64,000 bases of DNA from Flavobacteriales bacterium UBA3477 (GTDB taxonomy: Bacteria; Bacteroidota; Bacteroidia; Flavobacteriales; Schleiferiaceae): the NCBI GenBank assembly GCA_002378005.1, contig DFQY01000029.1, positions 926-64,925 of the forward strand, in the 5' to 3' direction. A model generated the notes under the pieces. It saw only the letters and a list, made by a program, of their open reading frames with translations, searched no databases and had not been told where the DNA came from. Below, piece by piece: positions 53,620 to 63,227 of this stretch. The position numbers and the translations under genes were made by a program. Within the stretch, counting starts at the first letter, position 1, and every line of letters begins with the position of its first letter.

Positions 53620-56600
53620 ATGGAGAACCCCGCACCATACGTACCGAAACACAAAGTACGCATCGTCACAGCGGCATCACTTTTTGACGGCCACGACGCG
53701 GCCATTAACATCATGCGTCGCATCATCCAAAGTACCGGTTGTGAAGTCATTCACCTCGGTCACGACCGCTCCGTTGAGGAGGTAGTTAATACAGCTATTC
53801 AAGAAGATGCCAATGCCATTGCCATGACCTCTTACCAAGGCGGGCATTTGGAGTACTTCAAATACATGTATGATCTGTTGCAAGAAAAAGGCGCCGGCCA
53901 TATCAAGATTTTTGGTGGTGGCGGTGGGACCATCTTGCCGGAAGAAATTGAAGAACTCCACGCGTACGGCATTACTCGACTCTACCATCCCGATGACGGT
54001 CGTAAGATGGGCTTGCAGGGTATGATCAATGATCTGGTGGAGCAGTCCGATTTTTTGGTTGGAGATACTCTTCCTGGAAGTATTGAAGATTTGAAGCGCG
54101 CAAGCAACCCAGCCATAGCGCGTTGGATTTCTGCGGCTGAGAATTGTGGGGAGCAACACGGTCAAGCATTGGCTTCAATTACCGAGAAAGCTGCTGTTAT
54201 ACACACGCCTATTCTTGGAATTACAGGAACGGGAGGGGCAGGGAAGAGCTCGATGGTAGATGAGTTAGTTCGTCGCTTTACCATGGACTTTACGGATAAG
54301 CGCATTGCCGTGGTATCGGTAGATCCTTCGAAAAGAAAAACGGGTGGTGCCTTATTGGGCGACCGCATTCGCATGAACGCCATCAAGCACGGTAATGTAT
54401 TCATGCGCTCTTTGGCGACTCGACAAGCGAACTTGGCTCTGAGTGCTCATGTGCAAAATGCTTTGGACATTTTGAAAGTGGCCGGTTTTGACCTCATTAT
54501 TCTTGAAACTTCGGGAATTGGGCAGAGCGATACAGAAATCCTAGACCATAGCGATGTCAGCTTGTATGTGATGACGCCGGAATATGGCGCCGCGACACAG
54601 CTGGAGAAGATCGACATGTTGGATTTTGCAGATCTCATTGCCTTGAACAAATTTGACAAACGCGGCGCCTTGGATGCCCTGCGTGATGTCAAGAAGCAGT
54701 ACCAACGCAACCATAATCTCTGGGAGGCAGATCCGGAAAGTATGCCAGTATATGGCACCATCGCGAGTCAGTTCAACGACCCGGGTACCAACAGCTTGTA
54801 CAAAGCCATCATCGAAATGCTCAATACTAAGGCGAATGCCGGGTTTGAGAGCAGTTTCGAAATTACCGGGGAGATGAGCGAGAAAATATTCATCATCCCG
54901 CCAAAGCGCACGCGTTACCTCAGTGAGATTTCGGAAAGTCACCGCATTCACCGCGAGCAAATAAGCGCGCAGATTGAGGTGGCGGACAAATTGTATGCCT
55001 TGCACCGCTCTATTGAGAGCTTGGACGATCAGGAACTCAAAGACCAGCTGCAAGCGAGCTTCGACCGCATTAAGATGGACCTTGATGCACACCATTGGGA
55101 AAAGCTTCAGCAGTGGGAACAAACCGTCAAGCGCTACAAAGATCCGGTCTACACCTTCCAAGTGCGCGGCAAGGACATCAACATTAAAACCCACACGGAG
55201 AGTTTGTCTCATACACAGATTCCGAAAGTGGCATTACCCAAATACCGCAGCTGGGGAGATATTCTTCGTTGGCTATTGCTTGAAAATGTGCCGGGTGAAT
55301 ACCCGTACACAGCGGGAATCTATCCTTTCAAACGCGAAGGCGAAGATCCGACTCGAATGTTTGCGGGGGAAGGTGGTCCCGAGCGTACGAACAAACGATT
55401 CCATTACGTGAGTTTAGGAATGCCAGCCAAGCGTCTTTCAACCGCCTTTGATAGTGTTACGCTCTATGGTAATGATCCAGACCGTCGTCCAGATATTTAT
55501 GGTAAGATTGGAAATTCAGGAGTGAGCATATGTTGTCTTGACGATGCGAAGAAGCTCTACAGTGGTTTCCGACTTACAAATCCTACCACTTCAGTTTCGA
55601 TGACCATTAACGGTCCCGCACCGATGCTCTTGGCCTACTTCATTAATGCGGCTGTAGATCAGGAGTGTGAGGTGTATATCAAGGAACATGGCTTGGAATC
55701 AAAGGTGGAGGCCGTAAAGAAAGCCAAGTATGATGATCACGGTATTGCCCGTCCGGCGTACCAAGGCGAATTGCCAGAAGGTAATGATGGCCTTGGATTG
55801 CTTTTACTTGGAGTAACGGGTGACGAAGTGCTCGATGCCAAGACTTATGGTGAAATCAAAGCAAAGACCTTAAATACCGTTCGTGGAACAGTACAGGCGG
55901 ATATTCTTAAGGAAGACCAAGCACAGAATACGTGTATTTTCTCGACAGAGTTTGCCCTGCGTTTGATGGGCGATGTGCAGAGCTACTTTATCGATTGGCA
56001 AGTGCGCAACTTCTACAGCGTAAGTATTTCCGGGTATCATATTGCGGAGGCAGGGGCGAACCCGATTACGCAGTTGGCGTTCACGTTGGCCAACGGCTTT
56101 ACCTATGTAGAGTACTATTTAAGCCGTGGAATGGACATCGATAAGTTCGCGCCGAACTTGAGTTTCTTTTTCTCGAATGGAATTGATCCGGAATATGCGG
56201 TCATAGGTCGAGTGGCACGCCGTATCTGGGCCAATGCCATGAAGAACAAGTATGGGGCCGATGCGCGTTCGCAAATGTTGAAGTACCACATTCAGACTTC
56301 GGGCCGCAGTTTGCATGCCCAGGAGATTGATTTCAACGATATCCGCACGACATTACAGGCGTTGTATGCCATTTATGACAACTGTAATTCGCTGCACACG
56401 AATGCCTATGATGAGGCGATCACTACGCCGACGGAGGAGAGTGTGCGCCGTGCGATGGCCATCCAGTTGATCATCAACAAGGAATTGGGCTTGGCGAAGA
56501 ATGAGAACCCTATTCAGGGTGCCTTTATTATCGAGGAGCTGACGGATCTAGTCGAGGAGGCCGTGTTGCAGGAGTTTGACCGCATTACGGAGCGTGGCGG

Positions 56601-56982
56601 CGTGTTGGGTGCGATGGAAACCATGTACCAGCGCGGCAAGATCCAAGAGGAGAGCTTGCACTATGAAATGTTGAAACATACCGGGGAGTTCCCAATTATT
56701 GGAGTGAATACTTTCTTGAACAAAAAGGGGTCTCCAACCATTATTCCTGCGGAGGTTATTCGAGCCACTGTAGAAGAAAAAGAATTCCAGATTGCCATGC
56801 TTGAAGCACTGCACAAGAGTAAGGCCGCGAGAGCGAAGGAAGTGTTGCAGCACATTCAGGAGGCTGCGATTCAGAATGAGAATATTTTCGAGGTTCTGAT
56901 GGAGGCGGCGAAGCATTGCTCACTGGGTCAGATTACCAATGCACTGTTCGAAGTTGGCGGACAGTATAGAAGAAATATGTAA
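53620..56982 (+). CDS. icmF: Fused acyl-CoA mutase, IcmF type (B12 domain, G-protein chaperone, mutase)
   Basis: A 1120-residue fusion. B12-binding domain at about 10-150 with DGHD (H25, cobalt ligand); MeaB-like GTPase at about 190-470 with P-loop GITGTGGAGKSS at 200-211; mutase barrel at about 550-1115 (TSVSMTINGPAPMLLAYFIN, SVSISGYHIAEAGANP). IcmF interconverts isobutyryl- or other branched acyl-CoAs. Residues equivalent to the substrate-specificity pair appear to be Tyr568 and Gln769, a mixed pattern (see findings). There is an extra segment at about 690-745. ATG 53620 is preferred over a longer frame. exoIII starts at the next base after its stop. Confidence 0.88.
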   Translation: MENPAPYVPKHKVRIVTAASLFDGHDAAINIMRRIIQSTGCEVIHLGHDRSVEEVVNTAIQEDANAIAMTSYQGGHLEYFKYMYDLLQEKGAGHIKIFGGGGGTILPEEIEELHAYGITRLYHPDDGRKMGLQGMINDLVEQSDFLVGDTLPGSIEDLKRASNPAIARWISAAENCGEQHGQALASITEKAAVIHTPILGITGTGGAGKSSMVDELVRRFTMDFTDKRIAVVSVDPSKRKTGGALLGDRIRMNAIKHGNVFMRSLATRQANLALSAHVQNALDILKVAGFDLIILETSGIGQSDTEILDHSDVSLYVMTPEYGAATQLEKIDMLDFADLIALNKFDKRGALDALRDVKKQYQRNHNLWEADPESMPVYGTIASQFNDPGTNSLYKAIIEMLNTKANAGFESSFEITGEMSEKIFIIPPKRTRYLSEISESHRIHREQISAQIEVADKLYALHRSIESLDDQELKDQLQASFDRIKMDLDAHHWEKLQQWEQTVKRYKDPVYTFQVRGKDINIKTHTESLSHTQIPKVALPKYRSWGDILRWLLLENVPGEYPYTAGIYPFKREGEDPTRMFAGEGGPERTNKRFHYVSLGMPAKRLSTAFDSVTLYGNDPDRRPDIYGKIGNSGVSICCLDDAKKLYSGFRLTNPTTSVSMTINGPAPMLLAYFINAAVDQECEVYIKEHGLESKVEAVKKAKYDDHGIARPAYQGELPEGNDGLGLLLLGVTGDEVLDAKTYGEIKAKTLNTVRGTVQADILKEDQAQNTCIFSTEFALRLMGDVQSYFIDWQVRNFYSVSISGYHIAEAGANPITQLAFTLANGFTYVEYYLSRGMDIDKFAPNLSFFFSNGIDPEYAVIGRVARRIWANAMKNKYGADARSQMLKYHIQTSGRSLHAQEIDFNDIRTTLQALYAIYDNCNSLHTNAYDEAITTPTEESVRRAMAIQLIINKELGLAKNENPIQGAFIIEELTDLVEEAVLQEFDRITERGGVLGAMETMYQRGKIQEESLHYEMLKHTGEFPIIGVNTFLNKKGSPTIIPAEVIRATVEEKEFQIAMLEALHKSKAARAKEVLQHIQEAAIQNENIFEVLMEAAKHCSLGQITNALFEVGGQYRRNM

Positions 56983-57747
56983 ATGAAATTACTTTCGTTT
57001 AATGTCAATGGCGTACGCGCCGCTGCTGGAAAAACTTTAATTGAAGACCTGCACGAATTGGACTGTGATGTCGTGGGATTGCAGGAGACCAAGGCTACAC
57101 CGGAACAGGTGGAGGAAGCCTTGGCGGAGTTGAAGGGCTATCATATCTATGCGTTTAGCGCGGAGAAGAAAGGATATAGCGGTACGGCGATTCTATCTAA
57201 AGTAGAGCCATTGTCCGTAACGATGGGTATTGGCATTGCGGAGCACGATAATGAAGGTCGTGCCATTACCGCGGAATACGAGGACTTCTACTACGTGACT
57301 ACCTATGTCCCAAATTCGAGTTCAGGTCTCAGGCGTTTGGATTACCGCACCCAGGAATGGGACGTGGCATTCTTGGCGTACCTAAAAAAGTTGGAGGAGA
57401 AAAAGCCTGTGGTAGTGTGTGGCGATTTGAATGTGGCACACCAGGAAATAGACTTGAAGAATCCAAAATCGAATTACAACAAGACTCCCGGGTATACGCA
57501 AGCGGAGATCGACGGCATGACGACCATGATTGATGCAGGTTTTGTGGATACGTTCCGAACGTTGTATCCAGATGCGGTGAAGTACAGCTGGTGGAGCTAC
57601 CGTGGTGGAGCTCGCTCGAAAAATGTGGGCTGGCGCTTGGATTACTTCATGGTCAGTGCAGGATTCATGGACCGCGTTAACGATTCACAAATCTTGAACG
57701 AGGTAATGGGTAGCGATCACTGTCCCGTAATGCTCGTCTTGAAGTAG
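56983..57747 (+). CDS. xth: Exodeoxyribonuclease III
   Basis: A 254-residue AP endonuclease/exonuclease. MKLLSFNVNGVRAA, GLQETKATPEQVEEAL, CGDLNVAHQEIDLKNP, NVGWRLDYFMVS and GSDHCPV cover the catalytic Asn, Glu, Asp and His of the fold. It repairs abasic sites. The ATG directly follows the mutase stop (TAAATG). Ends 3 bp before the convergent M1 peptidase. Confidence 0.95.
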   Translation: MKLLSFNVNGVRAAAGKTLIEDLHELDCDVVGLQETKATPEQVEEALAELKGYHIYAFSAEKKGYSGTAILSKVEPLSVTMGIGIAEHDNEGRAITAEYEDFYYVTTYVPNSSSGLRRLDYRTQEWDVAFLAYLKKLEEKKPVVVCGDLNVAHQEIDLKNPKSNYNKTPGYTQAEIDGMTTMIDAGFVDTFRTLYPDAVKYSWWSYRGGARSKNVGWRLDYFMVSAGFMDRVNDSQILNEVMGSDHCPVMLVLK

Positions 57748-57750
57748 GTC

Positions 57751-60180
57751 TTATCGCAGGCTGAACTTTGCGCTTCCTGCGTCGCATCGAAATAGGTAAG
57801 TGCCCTTGTTCATTTCTTTGGCGAGTGATAGCTCACTGGTGCCATTTGTATGGTCTAACGAACCATGATCTACCAACTTGCCACTCATGTCGCTGATTTC
57901 GTATTGCAACTGAGCTGAGCCAAGATTAGTTTTTATTTTTAATCGGCCCTCACTGGGGTTTGGGTAGAGCTTTAAACCATCTTCCTTTTGCTCTTCCATT
58001 CCAATGTTGGACGTATTCATGATGAAGTAGTAGCGAGCTAAATGCTGTGGCGTGAAGGTGAGGTTGCCTATTCCGAAGTTTCCTAAGGTTTGATTGCTCA
58101 CATTACTCATCACAGAACCGGTCATCCAGCGCATTGACGGGCTCTCACCTACAGTCATTTTATTTCCAGGCTGACCACTCAGGTCACTATCAAGGCCTCC
58201 ATTGTTTGCGTTCGTATTGTACTGGAAAGTAACCTCAAACGGAAGGGCGGTATTAAGAGAAACAGGCGGATTATGCGCGCCTTCGTAACCAATGAAGTAG
58301 AAGTGGTCCTTGCTCGTCGTTACGCCATCAGGATGCAATCCTTCCACGATATGGTGCCAAACATAAAAAGTACCTTGTAGCCCATTGTTGGTTGACGCAG
58401 GCGTGATTTTTACACCTGTTCTCGGCAGGGTAGCGGTGCCGTTCAAATCCGACCATTTGAATGAATCGTATACCGAGGTACCTAGACTTTCGGCACTATC
58501 ATTGACGGAAATCCAATAATCACTTCCGGCGCCAAGGTCAGCCTGACCTGTATAATAGGTACCATTGGCAGAAGTGGCAGGAAAATTCTCGGAAGTGCCA
58601 AGGCTCACCTTACCGAGGTGCCCGTTGTTGTAGCTGTGTTTATAGATGTTGACCGGAGTGGTGTTTTGAGAAGCACTGTAGGTGCCAGGTAGATGGGCTG
58701 AGAGGTGGTGCAGCTGAACACTTTTTTGATTCGAGGACCAATTCGCATTGTTCCCATAGGTGAGCTCTGCGTGCACACCGTGATAGCCAGGATTATAGAT
58801 CCAATCGTTCCAAAAATCATCCAAATCTACCCCCGTGGAATTCTCAAAGGACTCTTTGAAGGTGTTCGCGTTATAGTTGCCAAAAGTGTTGGTGGCTATG
58901 AGCTGTTTTACCGCATGGCTGAAAAGGCTATCGCCTAGAAATTCTCTCAAGTTGTGGGCAACCATGGCGCCCTTTTGATAGGTATGCGTGCCGTAGGTTT
59001 GGTTTTGGTTGACTCCGCTTAAGGCTAAGTGACCGCCGTCGCTTTGTGCTGCTTGTTTCAATACGAGGGCTTGGTTGTTTTGTACGGTTTTTACGTATTG
59101 CGGTCGTCCATAGACCTTCTCCTCATAGAAATGCGAGCCAAATTCCGCAAAGCCTTCGTTGATCCACATATCCTCCGCAGTCTCGGTAGTGACGGCGTTG
59201 CCGAACCACATATGAGCCAGCTCATGTGCAATAATATCTTCGCCGCTGAGGTTGGCGTTTGCCAAGGTGCGCGGTAAATGAATCATCCCTGCGTGTTCCA
59301 TGGCGCCGGTGATGGTCATGGCATAGCCTACTTTTTCGAAGACATAGGGGCCAAATTCTTCCACAAAGGCATCGTAGATATTATTGAGGTGCACAAAGCC
59401 TGCGGTCATGTTCGCGGTGTCCTGAGCACGACCGTAGAGTTCGAATGTTTTTCCGGCGTGCGTCCAGCTTTGTTTGTGGTAATCGGAAACTGCCAAGCTT
59501 ACTAGATACGAACGTAAGGGAGCGACACCTTTCCATACCCAAGTAAGATTGCCATTACTCAGCGTATCTACTCGGTCAAAAATGCCATTACTCACCCCAA
59601 CTTTCCCGGGAAGGGTTGTGATGTACATCTCTTCAATGGTGCATTTTTCACGGAAGTTGTCAAAACAAGGGAATAGGCTTCTTCCGTATACATGGGGATT
59701 TGCGGCGAAGCCTACCCCAAGATTATATTGATAGGCGCCGTCGTGATGGATGCCGCCCCAACCGCTCGCATCTTTGGTGGTGGTGCCATGGTAGTAAAAT
59801 GTCCAGTGGAGTATGGCCCCTGCGTAAGCGCTTTTATGCACGGTAACATGATTCGCGGTCTGTGTGAAACTCAAGGGACCAGTTGGGCTCAATACGCTAT
59901 CCACTGTGTATCCTATGAGGTCAAAGCGCAAAGAGTTAAAGTTCATCTCGGCACCTATCTGGTATTGGGCCACACCGCTGAGTTGTTTGTTGGCGAAATC
60001 TGTGGTGTTCAAATAGAGGTTGAGCTCCACAAGATCGGCTGTATCTGAACGGGAATTATAATCAATGGGCGCGGTCATTTGCATGCTGGCCGGCGCATGT
60101 TTGTTAGATTGACAGTTGAATTGGCCCTTGACGCCAACGCTTAGTAGGAGTAGTGCTAGGAGTCCAATTCTTTTCATCAT
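57751..60180 (-). CDS. Secreted M1 family aminopeptidase with T9SS domain
   Basis: An 809-residue exported metallopeptidase. Signal peptide MMKRIGLLALLLLSVGVKG; M1 N-terminal beta domain; catalytic HELAH at 319-323 with E342 in INEGFAEF (HEXXH-X18-E); the exopeptidase motif GAMEH (in TITGAMEHAGMIHL) is present. A C-terminal T9SS sorting domain (from about 730; LKLYPNPSEGRLKI) predicts surface display. Likely degrades extracellular peptides. Its ATG overlaps the rlmB stop by 4 bp. Confidence 0.9.
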   Translation of the reverse strand: MMKRIGLLALLLLSVGVKGQFNCQSNKHAPASMQMTAPIDYNSRSDTADLVELNLYLNTTDFANKQLSGVAQYQIGAEMNFNSLRFDLIGYTVDSVLSPTGPLSFTQTANHVTVHKSAYAGAILHWTFYYHGTTTKDASGWGGIHHDGAYQYNLGVGFAANPHVYGRSLFPCFDNFREKCTIEEMYITTLPGKVGVSNGIFDRVDTLSNGNLTWVWKGVAPLRSYLVSLAVSDYHKQSWTHAGKTFELYGRAQDTANMTAGFVHLNNIYDAFVEEFGPYVFEKVGYAMTITGAMEHAGMIHLPRTLANANLSGEDIIAHELAHMWFGNAVTTETAEDMWINEGFAEFGSHFYEEKVYGRPQYVKTVQNNQALVLKQAAQSDGGHLALSGVNQNQTYGTHTYQKGAMVAHNLREFLGDSLFSHAVKQLIATNTFGNYNANTFKESFENSTGVDLDDFWNDWIYNPGYHGVHAELTYGNNANWSSNQKSVQLHHLSAHLPGTYSASQNTTPVNIYKHSYNNGHLGKVSLGTSENFPATSANGTYYTGQADLGAGSDYWISVNDSAESLGTSVYDSFKWSDLNGTATLPRTGVKITPASTNNGLQGTFYVWHHIVEGLHPDGVTTSKDHFYFIGYEGAHNPPVSLNTALPFEVTFQYNTNANNGGLDSDLSGQPGNKMTVGESPSMRWMTGSVMSNVSNQTLGNFGIGNLTFTPQHLARYYFIMNTSNIGMEEQKEDGLKLYPNPSEGRLKIKTNLGSAQLQYEISDMSGKLVDHGSLDHTNGTSELSLAKEMNKGTYLFRCDAGSAKFSLR

Positions 60181-60911
60181 TGTCTTTGTCTTACGGCTTC
60201 GTACAATAAAATCCCGGTGGCCACACTTACGTTCAAACTATTGATCGTACCCATCATAGGAATCTTCGCTTTATGATCCGCCAATTGCAATAGGCTTTTG
60301 TGTACGCCCGTTTCTTCGTTACCCATGATCAACATACAGCCCTCGTTAAAAGGTGCGCCATAAATATCTTCCTCCGATTTTTCCGTACCTGCGATAATTT
60401 TCAAGCCTAAGCTCTGAGCGAGGAATACGGCATCTTTCATGTGTCCAACCTTACATACGGGAAGTTCCAAGAGCGCCCCGGTTGAGGTGCGAATAGCATC
60501 TGAATTTACTGGAGCGCTGTCGTTTTTAGGAATGACAATAGCATGAACACCTGCGCTCTCTGCAGTGCGTGCGATAGCACCAAAGTTGCGTACATCGGTA
60601 ATGCGGTCGAGCGCTAGTATTAGAGGCTTACGACCGCTTTCAATGACTTGCATGATGGTCATTTCCAAATCTTGAAACTCAATAGGGCTGAGATAGGCCA
60701 CGGCACCTTGGTGGTTTCCCGGGGTGAGGCGATTGAGCTTTTCCACCGGTACATATTTCGGTGCGATACCTGCCGAACGTAGCTCTCCCTCTAGTTGAGT
60801 GTAAAGCGCGCCGCCAATTCCTTTTTGAAGAAAGACGTTTCCTAGAGTTTGATTGTCCTGAAGTGCCTGTAATATGGGACGTAGCCCATAGATTAATTGG
60901 TCCTTGGCCAT
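60177..60911 (-). CDS. rlmB: 23S rRNA (guanosine-2251-2'-O) methyltransferase RlmB
   Basis: A 244-residue SpoU-family methyltransferase. N-terminal substrate-binding domain (YGLRPILQALQDNQTLGNVF), then the SPOUT knot with DRITDVRNFGAIARTAESAG, IMGNEETGVHKSLLQLADHK and MGTINSLNVSVATGI. Family members modify G2251 of 23S rRNA or tRNA Gm18; the RlmB label fits length and motifs. Followed by the M1 peptidase gene. Confidence 0.9.
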   Translation of the reverse strand: MAKDQLIYGLRPILQALQDNQTLGNVFLQKGIGGALYTQLEGELRSAGIAPKYVPVEKLNRLTPGNHQGAVAYLSPIEFQDLEMTIMQVIESGRKPLILALDRITDVRNFGAIARTAESAGVHAIVIPKNDSAPVNSDAIRTSTGALLELPVCKVGHMKDAVFLAQSLGLKIIAGTEKSEEDIYGAPFNEGCMLIMGNEETGVHKSLLQLADHKAKIPMMGTINSLNVSVATGILLYEAVRQRQ

Positions 60912-60912
60912 A

Positions 60913-62298
60913 TTAATGATCGGAATTTCCTTCCTCTATTTGACGGTCGGAATACTCGCCGAGCTCAGCTCTATCGACCATGCGGTTATCTAGTTCTTTT
61001 TTTGTTTTACTGCCCAATTTTTTGAGCTTTTCCACCTGGTTAATCAAATTACCGCGGCCGTCCATCATCTTGTTCATGGTGTCTTGGTAGGTATTTTGCG
61101 CCGTTTGGAATTGGGTGCCAAGTTTTTTCAAATCTTCACTTAGGCCGACAAATTTGTCATATAATTTTCCGCCAGCCTCCGCGATTTCCATAACGTTTTT
61201 CGTCTGTTTCTCTTGACGCCACGCCATGGCTATGGTTTTTAAGGTAGCCAGCAGGGTAGAGGTGCTGACAACAATGATTTTTCTCGAGAATGCATACTCA
61301 TATAATCCTTGATCGTATTTCGTCACCTCCATAAACGCGGCCTCAATTGGAATAAACAACAACACAAACTCCGGAGTATCGCCGCCGTAGAGCTGTGGGT
61401 AATCCTTATCGCTTAAGTTTTTAATATGCGCCTGAACGCTGTTAGATAGTGCCTTCATGTTCAATGCGGCATCGTCCTCATTCTCAGCATTAATGAAATT
61501 ATCCCATGCCACGAGCGATACCTTGGAGTCAATAATGATCTTCTTATTCCCGGGCAGTTGAATAATAACATCCGGCTGCAAGCGACGCCCCTCATCAGTG
61601 GTTTCGCTGTTTTGCACGAAGTATTCCTTGTCTTTCTGCAACCCGCTCATCTCCAGCGCGCGCTCCAACACAAATTCACCCCAATTTCCTTGTTTTTTAT
61701 TGTCCCCGCGCAAAGCTTTCGCCAATCCGCTCGCCTCTTCGGAGAGCTTGTCGTTCATGTCCTTTAGGGATTTGATGTTCTCCATCAACGCTGAGGTAGA
61801 TTTCACTTCCTTTTCGTGATTGTCCTTGACGGTCTTCTCAAAATCTTCGAGTTTCTGCTTAAAGGGTGCGAGCAGTTTGTCCAACTCCTCTGAATTTGTC
61901 GTCTTGAACTGCTTTTTCTTCTCCTCGAGAATGGATTCTGCCAATACCTTGAATTCGTTCTTCATCGCCTCCTTAGACTTCTCAGCTTCAGCTTTTTGCT
62001 CCTGATGAAGTTTTTGAATGGTGTCTAATTTTTCCTTGGCAGCATTCAATTGGCCTTTTAAACCGGCAATCTCTTGGGCCGATGAAATTTGTAGTTGTAC
62101 CAATGCCTCCTCCTTCATCTTTAACTCTTGACTCAAGGTCTCTACCTTTGCTTTACCCTCAGCCAATTGCTGTTCCGCCCAACCGGGCAACTCTTCCGAC
62201 CCGGCCACAACGCCCGAACTTCCTTTTCGCATCTTCAAAATGATATAGGCGAGCAGCACTACGATTAGCAGGGGGAAAATCACATCGGTATAAGGCAT
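60913..62298 (-). CDS. rmuC: DNA recombination protein RmuC
   Basis: A 461-residue protein. One N-terminal TM helix (about 5-23), then a long coiled coil (about 45-200), then the RmuC domain (LRGDNKKQGNWGEFVLERAL, DGRRLQPDVIIQLPGNKKII read here as EGRRLQPDVIIQLPGNKKII, IDSKVSLVAWDNF). The family is predicted to be a nuclease-like factor limiting DNA inversion. It ends 1 bp before the rlmB start region. Confidence 0.92.
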   Translation of the reverse strand: MPYTDVIFPLLIVVLLAYIILKMRKGSSGVVAGSEELPGWAEQQLAEGKAKVETLSQELKMKEEALVQLQISSAQEIAGLKGQLNAAKEKLDTIQKLHQEQKAEAEKSKEAMKNEFKVLAESILEEKKKQFKTTNSEELDKLLAPFKQKLEDFEKTVKDNHEKEVKSTSALMENIKSLKDMNDKLSEEASGLAKALRGDNKKQGNWGEFVLERALEMSGLQKDKEYFVQNSETTDEGRRLQPDVIIQLPGNKKIIIDSKVSLVAWDNFINAENEDDAALNMKALSNSVQAHIKNLSDKDYPQLYGGDTPEFVLLFIPIEAAFMEVTKYDQGLYEYAFSRKIIVVSTSTLLATLKTIAMAWRQEKQTKNVMEIAEAGGKLYDKFVGLSEDLKKLGTQFQTAQNTYQDTMNKMMDGRGNLINQVEKLKKLGSKTKKELDNRMVDRAELGEYSDRQIEEGNSDH

Positions 62299-62319
62299 CT
62301 ATAAATCTGATTATCAGGG

Positions 62320-63036
62320 TTAAAACAAGGATGTTTGTGGCGACGAGGGCAATTCCCAATTTACAATTTCTCGCCCCTTTTCAAGCTGTTTGTTATTAAA
62401 AGTTGTGAAGGGTTTACTGCCAAAAAATCCTCGGTATGCACTCAGTGGAGAGGGGTGTGGGGTAGTGATGACTACCGGCCTTGCTTCCAGCCCCTCCAAA
62501 GACTCCTTAATTAATTTCTCCGCGGGTTTCCCAAAACAAATAAATCCAACATCGGGGCTTTGCTCCAGCGCAAAACGAATCACCGCTCTTGTAAATTTCT
62601 CCCAACCCCAATGTTGATGGGAGCCGGGTTCTCCATCCCGCACGGTGAGCACCGCATTGAGCAATAAAACCCCCTCCTTCGCCCAAACTTCCAACGACCC
62701 ACCGCCCGGCTCCTCAAACCCAAGATCACTCTGGTACTCTTTAAAGATGTTGCGCAGAGAGGGCGGGATTTTTTGCCCGTTCGGGACACTGAAAGAAAGG
62801 CCATGCGCCTGTCTTGGTCCGTGATACGGGTCCTGGCCGACAATGATGCATTTGGTTTGGTGGGCGGGACAAAGTTCGAGGGCTTTGAAAATATGGTCAG
62901 TGGGCGGGTATAGAATGTGGTGTTGGGCGTCGTGAGCTAATTGGTCCAATAACTCCTTCCAATAGGCCTCTTTCTGCACCCTCTCGAAGAGGATGCGCCA
63001 GTGGGGAATATCAATTGTGGAAAGGAATGTGGACAT
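62320..63036 (-). CDS. ung: Uracil-DNA glycosylase
   Basis: A 238-residue family 1 UDG from ATG 63036. Catalytic Asp69 in VGQDPYHGPRQAHGLSFSV and the HPSPLSAYRGFFGSKPF motif are intact; LLLNAVLTVRDGEPGSH is also typical. Removes uracil from DNA. A much longer upstream frame exists but has no homology. Divergent from the small lipoprotein gene. Confidence 0.96.
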   Translation of the reverse strand: MSTFLSTIDIPHWRILFERVQKEAYWKELLDQLAHDAQHHILYPPTDHIFKALELCPAHQTKCIIVGQDPYHGPRQAHGLSFSVPNGQKIPPSLRNIFKEYQSDLGFEEPGGGSLEVWAKEGVLLLNAVLTVRDGEPGSHQHWGWEKFTRAVIRFALEQSPDVGFICFGKPAEKLIKESLEGLEARPVVITTPHPSPLSAYRGFFGSKPFTTFNNKQLEKGREIVNWELPSSPQTSLF

Positions 63037-63107
63037 TCGGCAACAACTTTGTGTCTTGTGCGTTATTTTTACATCACGCAAATTAACGATTCTCAATCGT
63101 CGCAACG

Positions 63108-63227
63108 ATGAAAAAAGTATTGACTTTGGCTGTAGTAGCAGCCGCTTTTTTAGCGCTCTCTTCGTGTGGAACGGCAGAAAAATGCCCGTCTTACTCTTAT
63201 GTTGAGGTTCCAGCGCAACAGGGATAA
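63108..63227 (+). CDS. Small lipoprotein, 39 residues
   Basis: ATG at 63108 starts MKKVLTLAVVAAAFLALSSC, a signal peptide with lipobox LSSC (Cys20), then GTAEKCPSYSYVEVPAQQG and a double stop TAATAG. The mature part is only 20 residues, with a second cysteine. Many Bacteroidota have such tiny lipoproteins. It overlaps the start of the YtxJ-like gene in another frame by 29 bp, which supports cotranslation. Confidence 0.7.
   Translation: MKKVLTLAVVAAAFLALSSCGTAEKCPSYSYVEVPAQQG

Noticed and set aside
54541..55212. A 223-codon open frame on the minus strand
   Set aside because: Antisense to the mutase fusion gene, no domain, and explained by codon bias of the sense strand.
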